DNA of 46,044 nt, from the NCBI RefSeq assembly GCF_014518315.1, contig NZ_JACVEL010000015.1, positions 1 through 46,044 of the forward strand. The letters are read 5' to 3'. Below are positions 14,504 to 22,942 of this stretch, in pieces (the first letter of the stretch is position 1; every line of letters starts with the position of its first letter). This DNA comes from Taishania pollutisoli (GTDB lineage: Bacteria > Bacteroidota > Bacteroidia > Flavobacteriales_D > Crocinitomicaceae). Below the pieces are notes generated by a model. The model was not told the DNA's origin. It was given only the letters and a program-made list of their open reading frames with translations, and did not search any database. Position numbers and translations under genes: made by a program.

Positions 14504-16951
14504 TTATTTCTTTGAAAACCTGAAATCAATCTTATAATAAAAGAGCGGGAGGAATCCCAATTGACGTTTCTCTGCAATCGGCTCAACTGTCGGATCTGAT
14601 AAGTTAGGCGCGTATGCCAGGCTCAACAGGTTTTTTGTGTTCAACACGTTGACAAGATCCAAACCAATCTCGTGTGTGGTCTTTTTGGCGTTGTATTTCC
14701 AGTTGATTTTTACATCCAGTCGGAAGTAATTGCGGAATCTTCGTGTATTGAAACCGTCTGATAGGAAAATCAATTCATGGTATTTTTCTGTTTCGGCAAC
14801 ATCCACATATCCGTAGCGTTGTCCGCCTGCATACGTCGCTTTCAAACCGAGTGAGATGGATTGTTTGACCCCCAGCTTAAACTCCTTTCCTGACAATACA
14901 TTGAAGACATAATTACCGTTATAGGAAGTGTTTCGTATAATTCCGTCACTGCCTTTGTACTTTGAATCATACAGTGAGGCTGTTACCAATACAAAAAAGG
15001 ATTTATCAAAGAATTTCTGCAATGTCAATTCCAGTCCGTAGTTGGTTCCCGTTCCGGTATTTTTTAATGAATCCGGGAAAAAACGTTGAAATCCTGCTCC
15101 CATATTGATCAATGAATAATAAGAAGGTTGGATGGATACAGGAAGGCTGTACAAATGTTGGTAGTATGCTTCTGTTTTTATATTCCAGCTCTTACCGATC
15201 GCAATATCATATCCGATCCCCGTATGAATGCTTTTACTGAAATCCATGTGTTTGTTGTGGTAAATTTTATCCCCGTTAGTATCGTACCTGTGATAAGTAT
15301 ACGTATACAAAGGTTGGGTCTGGCTGTGCATTCCGGCACCTGCGAATACACTTTGATTATTTTTTATCCTCCATCTCCAACCCAGGCGAGGTTCGATTCC
15401 GCTGAAACTATTGCTGAGGGAAAAATACTGGGCATGCAGACCTGCTGTCACATCCATTTTTTCAGTTGCCCGCCATTTCCATTGAACGAACGGTTGAATA
15501 AGGATATAAGCACCTTCGTAGTCCCAGCGTTTTTCAAAAATACTGTCTGTTACAAGTGGAAGAGCAGAGTCGCGTTGCACCACATAATACAAATCCGTAT
15601 TCAAACCAGCCTTAATCAGATGGCGGGTATTGAACTTATGTGTAATGGCAAGGTGGTGAGAAACTTTGTGATGTTGGTACTTATATCCCATCATCTGGAA
15701 GATGGAGTCCACTACAATTCTGTAGGTTTCATTTTCCGTTCCCTTGTCAAGCGTATCCAGGTGGCGAAGCAGGTAATTGTGCTTTGATTTTTGTTCTTCG
15801 TAACTATACGCAAGGGTTGTTGACAAATACGTTTTTTCTGAAATCGATTGCTTATAATTCAATCCTGATACAGCCATTGCTGTTCCGAAATACTGATCAC
15901 GGTCGCCTTCACCATACAATTCCGTCGTATATTCTGTTTGCTCGGAAATTAAAATCTCGATTTTACTTTTTCCACCGATCCCGAACAGAGAGAGGTTCGC
16001 TCCGTTTTTTAAGCGCCAGTTGAATTTAAATGCGCCATCACCGTAGGTTGGAACGGCATCTGTTCCGATTTGAATTCCCATCGATTTGAATAAACTCAAG
16101 GTGGAATAACGTCCCATAACCAGGTAACTGGAATTCCCACTCTTACTCATTGGCCCTTCTGCCAGTAACTCTGTCCCTAAAAATCCGAACTGACCGGTAA
16201 ATTCGTGGTTTTGATTGTTTCCATTGCGCAGTTTCAGATCAAAAACAGCAGCAGTACTGTTTCCGTACTCAGCAGGAAAGGCACTCATAAAGAAGTCAGA
16301 ATTTCCCAGGATTTTATTATTGAGAATGGATACCGGCCCTCCTGTACTTCCGGAGATTGCAAAATGGGATGGATTCGGAATATCAATTCCTTCCACTCGC
16401 CACACAACACCCAGTGGTGAGTTTCCCCTTACGATGATATCATTCCTGGAATCATCAGCTCCCTGGACTCCGGCAAAATTGGAAGCCATACGGGCAGGGT
16501 CTGAGCGGGATCCCGGGTAACGGTCTGTTTCTTCTACACTAAACTGCCGTGCGGAAATCAACGCTAATTCATTGATCACTTCTCCGGATTTTCGTGCTGT
16601 TACAATTACTTCTTCTGATTGACTGACATAACTTTCCGTGATCGGAATTTCCAGAACGGTTTCTTTTCCTGAATTGACGTCAATTGTAAGTGTTTTGTCA
16701 TCGTAACCGAAAATGGTTACCGATAGCTGGTGTTTTCCAATCGGAACATCCGGAATAAAGAAGGATCCGTTGTCATCGGTTACTGCCCCATATACTTTAG
16801 TGGTATCACGGGTATTTACAATTACTTTTGCTCCTGTAATCGGAGAAAATGTTTCAGAATCCATAACCCTTCCTCTCACATTTTGTGAAGGTTGGGCAAA
16901 TGAGTAAGCTGTTAATAAACAGAATAATAACAGCGTATAGTGTTTTAGCAT
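14504..16951 (-). CDS. TonB-dependent outer-membrane receptor
   Basis: 815 residues. Signal peptide 1-19 (YSFAQ), then a CarboxypepD_reg-like domain (about 23-105, VRGRVMDSETFSPITGAKV), a plug domain (about 125-235, with RQFSVEET, NDIIVRGNSPLGVVWRVEGI and NSTAAVFDLKLRNGN), and a C-terminal beta-barrel that ends DFRFSKK with the usual terminal aromatic. A TonB box is not obvious. The gene starts 11 bases after the stop of a family 5 solute-binding lipoprotein, suggesting one transcript and a shared ligand. The ligand is unknown. Complete length for this Bacteroidetes receptor group. Confidence 0.9.
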   Translation of the reverse strand: MLKHYTLLLFCLLTAYSFAQPSQNVRGRVMDSETFSPITGAKVIVNTRDTTKVYGAVTDDNGSFFIPDVPIGKHQLSVTIFGYDDKTLTIDVNSGKETVLEIPITESYVSQSEEVIVTARKSGEVINELALISARQFSVEETDRYPGSRSDPARMASNFAGVQGADDSRNDIIVRGNSPLGVVWRVEGIDIPNPSHFAISGSTGGPVSILNNKILGNSDFFMSAFPAEYGNSTAAVFDLKLRNGNNQNHEFTGQFGFLGTELLAEGPMSKSGNSSYLVMGRYSTLSLFKSMGIQIGTDAVPTYGDGAFKFNWRLKNGANLSLFGIGGKSKIEILISEQTEYTTELYGEGDRDQYFGTAMAVSGLNYKQSISEKTYLSTTLAYSYEEQKSKHNYLLRHLDTLDKGTENETYRIVVDSIFQMMGYKYQHHKVSHHLAITHKFNTRHLIKAGLNTDLYYVVQRDSALPLVTDSIFEKRWDYEGAYILIQPFVQWKWRATEKMDVTAGLHAQYFSLSNSFSGIEPRLGWRWRIKNNQSVFAGAGMHSQTQPLYTYTYHRYDTNGDKIYHNKHMDFSKSIHTGIGYDIAIGKSWNIKTEAYYQHLYSLPVSIQPSYYSLINMGAGFQRFFPDSLKNTGTGTNYGLELTLQKFFDKSFFVLVTASLYDSKYKGSDGIIRNTSYNGNYVFNVLSGKEFKLGVKQSISLGLKATYAGGQRYGYVDVAETEKYHELIFLSDGFNTRRFRNYFRLDVKINWKYNAKKTTHEIGLDLVNVLNTKNLLSLAYAPNLSDPTVEPIAEKRQLGFLPLFYYKIDFRFSKK

Positions 16952-16962
16952 GTGTTAGTTCT

Positions 16963-18699
16963 CTATTTTTTTTGAGCAATTTCTTTTTGGTACTCTTCAG
17001 CAGTCCATGGCTTCAAATATACTTTTTTGAAATTAAAAAGACTCAATGAATTGAAGTGCAAATTGCGAACATACGAGTGAACGATTTGTAAATCACCACT
17101 ATACCACAATGGGATAATCGGCGGATTTTTCATTAATTCTGTTTCCGCTTTTGTATACAACTTCATTTTCTTACCCACATTACTTTCCTTTTTTGCCTCA
17201 TCCAGCAAATTGTCAAATAATGGATTGTTGTATTTAGAAAAATTCAGCCCTGTTTTATTTTGCTCTTTATCAGGAATATTCCCGCTTTGGAAATTGTTCA
17301 GGAAGTTTTCCGGATTCGGGTAATCGGCAATCCAACTGCTTTTAAACATATCTCCTTTTCCGTCAATTGCGTCGTTGGTCAATTGTTCGAAGTCGGAACC
17401 GTCAATATTTACGTTGATGCCAAGTACCTGGAAGATTTGCTGGGCAAATTCATCTGCTACGGCAGAGTTGATATCCCCGATATTAAAACGCAGATTGACC
17501 GTTCCGAAATCTTTTCCGTTGGGATAGCCTGCTTCAGCGAGGAGTTTTCTGGCTTTTTCCGGATTGTAGGTATAACCGGCGTCCCGGACAGCTTTAAAAT
17601 CATAGCCTCTGAATGTTTGGGAAATTGGAGGAACAATTCCGTAATAACCGAGTTCGTCGTATTGATTTTTCAATACTTCCCGGCCGATTCGCTCCCGGTC
17701 GACGGCATAATTAAATGCTTGCCGGACTTTGATGTTCTGAAAACGTGGTTCCTCCATGTTGAAACTATAGAAGTGGGTGTGTAGCAACGCATTCTTATTC
17801 AGCATCAACGAGGGAGGGGTTGAGTTGAAATCCGATAATCTTCCTTCAACCATTTTCGTAATTTTACTGGTTGGAAGTGCTAAAATCATATCAATCTGTT
17901 TGTTCTCAAACATGTCCAACTGATCGAGTTTTCTGTTTTGAATCACGAATTTGATTGAATCCAGATAAGGCAATTGATCTCCCTGCTCATCGGCTTCATA
18001 GTAATCCTCATTGCGGGATAAAAGAATCTGAGGAACTTCACCGGATTGATAATTGTCGAAAATAAAAGGGCCGGTTCCGATAACATCTGTTACCTTGTTG
18101 GCATCAATGATTTCTTTTGCGTGAATCGCCAATTGAATTTGTGCCAGTTTATACAGGAAATTGTCGTCTTTTTCGTCCAGTGTTATTTCAACGGTATGCC
18201 CCTTTACCTTAATTCCTTCTATCTTTTTCGTCTTTTTTTCATAAAATTCCTGAACACCTTTCACCGTTCCTTTCAGCAGGTGTCCGTATGCAACAGATTC
18301 AGTATTCGATTTTGTCGGTGAACAAATCAATTCAAACGTTGCCACAATGTCAGCAGGTGTAAGTTTCCGTTCGTTATCATTTTTAAATGTCTCATGCGGA
18401 TGAAAATAAACATCTTCCCGGATATGAAAAGTATATACGGTCCCGTCATCACTAACCGTACTGGATGATGCAATCTGGTTTTTGATCTTGAGTGTTGAAG
18501 GGTCAATACTTACAAGTCCTTCCATAACCTGCCCGAAAACCGTTGCTGAATAGTAATCTGAAATTTCATAAGTAAGATAGGTCATTGGTTCTGTTTCAAG
18601 ACACATACGGATTGTTCCTCCCTGGTGTTCGGATGTCCCTCTTTTTCCAGAGCAGCCCAATAGTAGTATAGCGATAAGTAAAAAATAGATTTTATTCAT
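16963..18699 (-). CDS. Family 5 extracellular solute-binding lipoprotein
   Basis: 578 residues with a lipobox LLLGC (acyl cysteine C16). Family 5 (oligopeptide-binding, OppA/DppA-like) blocks are present: the LTPADIVATFELI entry region, GTGPFIFDNY, QAFNYAVDRERIG, PEKARKLLAEAGYPNG and KMKLYTKAETELMKNPPIIPLWY. Such proteins feed peptides or similar ligands to ABC permeases, but no permease or ATPase gene is near; the next gene, 11 bases away, is a TonB-dependent receptor. It may therefore hand ligand from the receptor, or sit on the outer membrane. ATG start. dxs lies 175 bases upstream, and no promoter is clear in that gap. Confidence 0.9.
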   Translation of the reverse strand: MNKIYFLLIAILLLGCSGKRGTSEHQGGTIRMCLETEPMTYLTYEISDYYSATVFGQVMEGLVSIDPSTLKIKNQIASSSTVSDDGTVYTFHIREDVYFHPHETFKNDNERKLTPADIVATFELICSPTKSNTESVAYGHLLKGTVKGVQEFYEKKTKKIEGIKVKGHTVEITLDEKDDNFLYKLAQIQLAIHAKEIIDANKVTDVIGTGPFIFDNYQSGEVPQILLSRNEDYYEADEQGDQLPYLDSIKFVIQNRKLDQLDMFENKQIDMILALPTSKITKMVEGRLSDFNSTPPSLMLNKNALLHTHFYSFNMEEPRFQNIKVRQAFNYAVDRERIGREVLKNQYDELGYYGIVPPISQTFRGYDFKAVRDAGYTYNPEKARKLLAEAGYPNGKDFGTVNLRFNIGDINSAVADEFAQQIFQVLGINVNIDGSDFEQLTNDAIDGKGDMFKSSWIADYPNPENFLNNFQSGNIPDKEQNKTGLNFSKYNNPLFDNLLDEAKKESNVGKKMKLYTKAETELMKNPPIIPLWYSGDLQIVHSYVRNLHFNSLSLFNFKKVYLKPWTAEEYQKEIAQKK

Positions 18700-18874
18700 A
18701 AGTAATCAATAAGCAATGATTCTTTTTTATTGTAACAAGTTATTCTGTGGTTATTCAAGTGTGTTAATTTAAACAATAAATTGAAAGTGAAAAACAGAGA
18801 TACCTTAAAAGTTATAAACAAGCAGTGGACCCAATTGCATTTGTTTGTGGAATTCTGTCTGTACAAAGTTGAAT

Positions 18875-20827
18875 TCAGCTGCCGACTGACCCAGAAGCCC
18901 GTTGCGTTGTTTGATCCATGTGGAGCATCGTTTTGACCGTCTTGACAATACCGTTGGCATCGTACCCACATTCAGCCCAAAGTTCGTCCTGCGTTCCATG
19001 ATTGATGTATTTATCCGGAATCCCAAGGCGTACAACCTCTGCATGATACTGGTTGTCTGCCATGAATTCAATTACCGCGGAACCAAAACCGCCCATTAAG
19101 CATCCATCTTCAACGGTAATGACTTTTTTGAATTTCGTAAATACCTCATGAAGGAGGACTTCGTCAATTGGTTTTACAAAGCGCATATCGTAATGTGCAA
19201 CGGTTACTCCGCTTAGTTTCAAGTGATCAATGGCTGCTTGTGCGAAATTTCCGGGATGCCCGATTGTAACGATTGCGATGTCTGTTCCGTTGGAAACCCT
19301 GCGGCCTTTTCCAATGGAAAGTTCCTCAAATGGCGTTTTCCATTCGGTCATAACACCGTTTCCTCTCGGATAACGGATCGCGAAAGGTCCCTTGTCCTCC
19401 AGCTGAGCAGTGTACATCATATTTCTCAATTCCTGTTCATTCATCGGTGCGGCAACGATCATATTCGGAATATGACGCATATAGGCCAGATCATACGCAC
19501 CGTGATGCGTTGCACCATCTGCACCGACGAGTCCTCCTCTGTCAAGGCAAAATACCACGTTTAAATTTTGAAGTGCGACATCGTGCAACACCTGATCATA
19601 CGCACGTTGCATAAAGGAAGAGTAGATGTTGCAGAACGGAACAAGTCCCTGGGTTGCCAATCCCGCAGAGAATGTTACGGCGTGCTGTTCCGCAATCCCC
19701 ACATCAAATGCTCTGTCGGGCATGGCTTTCATCATGATGTTCAATGAACACCCGGAAGGCATCGCAGGGGTAATTCCCATTATTTTTTCATTCTTCTCAG
19801 CTAACTCTACAATGGTATGACCAAATACATCCTGGTATTTCGGTGGTTGAGGTGATTTCGGAACGATTTTTACAATTTCACCCGTATCCTTATTGAAAAT
19901 CCCGGGTGCATGCCATTGCGTCGGATTTCCTTCTTCAGCAAATTTGTAACCGGCTCCTTTTTTTGTGATGCAATGTAGTATTTTTGGTCCCGGAATGTGT
20001 TTTAAATCTTCCAATATTTTGGCTACACCGATTACGTCATGGCCATCAATAGGTCCAAAATATCTGAAATTCAGTGATTCGAATAAGTTACTTTGCTTGA
20101 GAATGGATCCTTTTAAAGCTCCTGATATTTTGGATGCAATGGTTTGCGCATCAGGGCCGAATTTAGAGATTCTTCCCAGTAATTTCCACACTTCATCCTT
20201 TACTTTATTATAAGTATGCGAAGTGGTAATATCCGTCAGGTATTCTTTGAGCGCGCCGACATTCGGATCAATGGACATGCAGTTGTCGTTGAGAATCACG
20301 AGTAAATTGGCATCTTTTTCGAATCCGGCATGATTCAATCCTTCAAATGCCATCCCTGCAGTCATTGCCCCGTCACCGATAACAGCGATGTGGTGTTTGT
20401 TCGTTTCCTTCTTGTAACGGTTGGCTACGGCCATTCCCAAAGCTGCCGAAATAGATGTGGACGAATGTCCTACTCCGAATGTGTCGTATTCGCTTTCCGA
20501 GCGTTTCGGAAAACCGGAAATTCCGTCCTTGATCCGGTTGGTGTGAAAACGTTCCCGTCTTCCTGTTAATATCTTATGTCCGTAAGCCTGGTGTCCCACA
20601 TCCCAAACCAATTGATCTTCGGGAGTGTTAAATACATAATGCAACGCGACGGTCAATTCAACAACTCCCAAACTTGCCCCGAAATGACTGTTCCCGATTT
20701 CCGAGATCACATCAATGATGTATTGCCGCAACTCGTCGGAAACCTGAGGAAGATCCTCAACGGTAAATTTTTCCCGTAAGTCATGCGGTAAATGGATCTG
20801 TTCTAAGTATGGACCGGCTTTGTACAA
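18875..20827 (-). CDS. dxs: 1-deoxy-D-xylulose-5-phosphate synthase
   Basis: 650 residues, slightly longer than usual because of a short C-terminal tail (about 15 residues, TTQRASGSVGS). Family blocks are WDVGHQAYGHKILTGR, the thiamine-diphosphate motif GDGAMTAGMAFEGLNHAG with NDNCMS, YFGPIDGHD, GIAEQHAVTFSAGLA and DRGGLVGADGATHHGAYDL. It condenses pyruvate and glyceraldehyde-3-phosphate in the first step of the MEP isoprenoid pathway. No ATG exists in frame near the N-terminus: the start is TTG at 20827, which fits a leader of about 15 bases from the promoter at 20846-20876. It is divergent from a small secreted protein gene. Confidence 0.95.
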   Translation of the reverse strand: MYKAGPYLEQIHLPHDLREKFTVEDLPQVSDELRQYIIDVISEIGNSHFGASLGVVELTVALHYVFNTPEDQLVWDVGHQAYGHKILTGRRERFHTNRIKDGISGFPKRSESEYDTFGVGHSSTSISAALGMAVANRYKKETNKHHIAVIGDGAMTAGMAFEGLNHAGFEKDANLLVILNDNCMSIDPNVGALKEYLTDITTSHTYNKVKDEVWKLLGRISKFGPDAQTIASKISGALKGSILKQSNLFESLNFRYFGPIDGHDVIGVAKILEDLKHIPGPKILHCITKKGAGYKFAEEGNPTQWHAPGIFNKDTGEIVKIVPKSPQPPKYQDVFGHTIVELAEKNEKIMGITPAMPSGCSLNIMMKAMPDRAFDVGIAEQHAVTFSAGLATQGLVPFCNIYSSFMQRAYDQVLHDVALQNLNVVFCLDRGGLVGADGATHHGAYDLAYMRHIPNMIVAAPMNEQELRNMMYTAQLEDKGPFAIRYPRGNGVMTEWKTPFEELSIGKGRRVSNGTDIAIVTIGHPGNFAQAAIDHLKLSGVTVAHYDMRFVKPIDEVLLHEVFTKFKKVITVEDGCLMGGFGSAVIEFMADNQYHAEVVRLGIPDKYINHGTQDELWAECGYDANGIVKTVKTMLHMDQTTQRASGSVGS

Positions 20828-20845
20828 CGTTAAAAATTTAATTTA

Positions 20846-20876
20846 CAAAAATAGGGGTATTCAGCATGAAAACCAA
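20846..20876 (-). promoter_or_regulatory. Putative dxs promoter
   Basis: Minus-strand TTG (20876-20874), a 20-base spacer and TATTTTTG (20853-20846). Transcription would start near 20842, 15 bases before the TTG start codon. Confidence 0.5.
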
Positions 20877-20974
20877 TTTAAGTGAGGTATTTTTCTTTCT
20901 AAAATTGTGAACACTGGTTTGTCATTTCAACTATTCGCAATAAATGCTTATTTTTAACCAAAATATTGTTTGGA

Positions 20975-21646
20975 ATGGATAAACGCTTATTTCTGTTTAG
21001 TATTGCTTTTCTTTTGTTAAAAACGCTTCCGGTACACGGTCAGGTATTTTATTTCGATAACAAGGAAACGACACTTGTGAAAACGACAGATCATTCACCG
21101 GTACACTGGTATATCAATATTTATTCTGCCAGTAACGAGGACGAAACATTGCAATGGAAAGCTGTTTTTCAAACCATTCCGGAAGAATGGGTGATTACAT
21201 TTGACGACCAGACTGTCTACCACCAGGACGTCCGTCACAATGACAGTTCCGATTTTATTTTAGTTACAAATCCTGAAGTTACACAAAAACTGATCATCGG
21301 AGCGCAGTTAAATAACCAGGTTGGACAGGGGACGGTTTCGTTTGAAATTTCAGATCCGGATACGCCGGGAGTAAGTGATACAATTCATTTTCATTTCAAC
21401 ATCAGTCAGGGAAGTCTGGGAGTGGAAAATACGGTTCTTTCAAGTCAATTCAAGATCGAAGGAGGAAAGGTGTATGCTGTTTCAGGAGAACCGGCATCAT
21501 TTTCGGTTTTTGATCAGACGGGACGCCTGTTGGTACAGCAGGAAGGTACAGCCGCTTTTAACCTGACGGATTTGTCGGCGGAAGGAATGTATTTCTTTCG
21601 GATTCAGCAGCATAATCACCTCTATTTAATGAAGGTGCTGAAATAA
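20975..21646 (+). CDS. Secreted protein with a type IX-like C-terminal domain
   Basis: 223 residues from ATG at 20975 (MDKRLFLFSIAFLLL), a clear signal peptide to about residue 22 (HGQ). The middle is beta-rich with no family I can name (PVHWYINIYSASNEDETLQWK, PEEWVITFDDQ). The last 75 residues resemble a Por/type A sorting domain: a fold with FSVFDQTGRLLVQQ, LSAEGMYFFRIQ and a final YLMKVLK. It is therefore probably exported by the type IX system, but the match is weak and a different beta-sandwich is possible. Divergent from dxs; the next gene starts 93 bases downstream. Confidence 0.72.
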   Translation: MDKRLFLFSIAFLLLKTLPVHGQVFYFDNKETTLVKTTDHSPVHWYINIYSASNEDETLQWKAVFQTIPEEWVITFDDQTVYHQDVRHNDSSDFILVTNPEVTQKLIIGAQLNNQVGQGTVSFEISDPDTPGVSDTIHFHFNISQGSLGVENTVLSSQFKIEGGKVYAVSGEPASFSVFDQTGRLLVQQEGTAAFNLTDLSAEGMYFFRIQQHNHLYLMKVLK

Positions 21647-21714
21647 CGGGAAGTGTAAAGTTCTTTGCAGATATTTAATTATTCGCAGGATGTCTGCCTT
21701 TTACAGCTTCTTAT

Positions 21715-21722
21715 TATCTTTA
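21715..21722 (+). promoter_or_regulatory. Putative -7 element (TATCTTTA)
   Basis: One mismatch from TAnnTTTG, in the typical context TATCTTTACC, ending 17 bases before the activator ATG at 21740. No -33 TTG at the expected place. Confidence 0.35.
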
Positions 21723-21739
21723 CCCCCAAAGATTTTAAA

Positions 21740-22918
21740 ATGAGCAAAATTCTTATCATTGATGATGAACGGGCGATTCGCCGTGCACTGCGTGAAATTC
21801 TTGAATTTGAAAAGTTCGATGTAGATGAGGCGGAAGATGGAAAGCAAGGAGTAGAAAAAGCCGTTTCAGAAGAATACGCTATTATTTTTTGTGACATTAA
21901 GATGCCGAATATGGATGGCATGGAGGTGTTGGATGCATTGAAAGATGCCGCTGTTGAATCACCTGTCATCATGATCAGCGGACACGGTACGATTGATACG
22001 GCTGTTCAGGCAATCAAGAAGGGAGCTTTTGATTTTATTGAAAAACCATTGGATTTGAACCGGATTCTGGTAACCATACGGAATGCTTCAGACAGAGCCG
22101 CTTTGGTGGAAGAACGAAAAGTATTAAAGAAAACCGTTCAGCGCTTCAAAGGAACTTCCATTATCGGGGAAACACCTGAAATTCTTCAGATCAAATCAAT
22201 GATCGAGAAAGTGGCTCCTTCGGATGCCCGTGTACTGGTAACCGGAGAAAATGGTACCGGAAAAGAATTGGTTGCCCGCTCGTTACATGATTTATCGAAC
22301 CGGAAAGATCAGGCATTCATTGAAGTGAATTGTGCTGCGATTCCGGCAGAACTGATTGAAAGTGAGTTGTTCGGACACGAAAAAGGAGCATTTACTTCCG
22401 CGATCAAACAAAAGAAAGGAAAATTTGAATTAGCCGAAGGAGGAACATTGTTCCTGGATGAAATCGGCGATATGTCCGCTTCTGCCCAGGCAAAAGTATT
22501 GAGAGCATTACAGGAGAATGTGATTCAACGGGTAGGAGGGGAGAAAGATATTAAAATCAATACCCGTGTTGTTGCCGCTACGAATAAAGATTTACGCAAA
22601 GAGATTGAAGAAGGGCGATTCCGGGAGGATTTGTACCATCGACTGGCTGTGATCCTGATTCATGTGCCCTCGCTGAATGAACGACGTGAAGACATTCCGG
22701 TATTGGCGGAACATTTCCTGACAATGGTCTGCAACGAGCACGGAATTTCCCGTAAAAACTTTTCACCGGATGCATTGGATGCACTGAAGCAAACGGACTG
22801 GACCGGAAATATCAGGGAACTGAGAAATATTATTGAGCGACTGGTTATTCTTTGTGGTGAAACCATCAAAGGAGAAGATGTCCGGTTATTTTCCAATCCT
22901 AAAACTGTTAAAAACTAA
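21740..22918 (+). CDS. Sigma54 response regulator lacking a Fis-type DNA-binding domain
   Basis: 392 residues. A receiver domain (1-120) has D8/D9, the phospho-acceptor D52 and K102. An AAA+ domain (about 140-375) has Walker A GENGTGKE (169-176), the sigma54-contact loop GAFTSA (216-221), Walker B TLFLDE (236-241) and GRFREDLYHR (292-301). The chain then ends SNPKTVKN. There is no C-terminal helix-turn-helix, which NtrC-type activators normally carry in a further 60-80 residues. The start is MSKILIID at 21740; the frame continues 25 codons upstream but these are hydrophobic and overlap the promoter. YfhO begins 24 bases after it, so it heads the glycan operon. The partner kinase is not in view. 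Confidence 0.9.
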   Translation: MSKILIIDDERAIRRALREILEFEKFDVDEAEDGKQGVEKAVSEEYAIIFCDIKMPNMDGMEVLDALKDAAVESPVIMISGHGTIDTAVQAIKKGAFDFIEKPLDLNRILVTIRNASDRAALVEERKVLKKTVQRFKGTSIIGETPEILQIKSMIEKVAPSDARVLVTGENGTGKELVARSLHDLSNRKDQAFIEVNCAAIPAELIESELFGHEKGAFTSAIKQKKGKFELAEGGTLFLDEIGDMSASAQAKVLRALQENVIQRVGGEKDIKINTRVVAATNKDLRKEIEEGRFREDLYHRLAVILIHVPSLNERREDIPVLAEHFLTMVCNEHGISRKNFSPDALDALKQTDWTGNIRELRNIIERLVILCGETIKGEDVRLFSNPKTVKN

Positions 22919-22942
22919 TAAACCTTAAAGAGAAACGAATTT

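Noticed and set aside
15128..15787. A 219-residue frame on the plus strand.
   Set aside because: It lies fully inside the TonB-dependent receptor gene on the other strand, whose protein motifs are intact.
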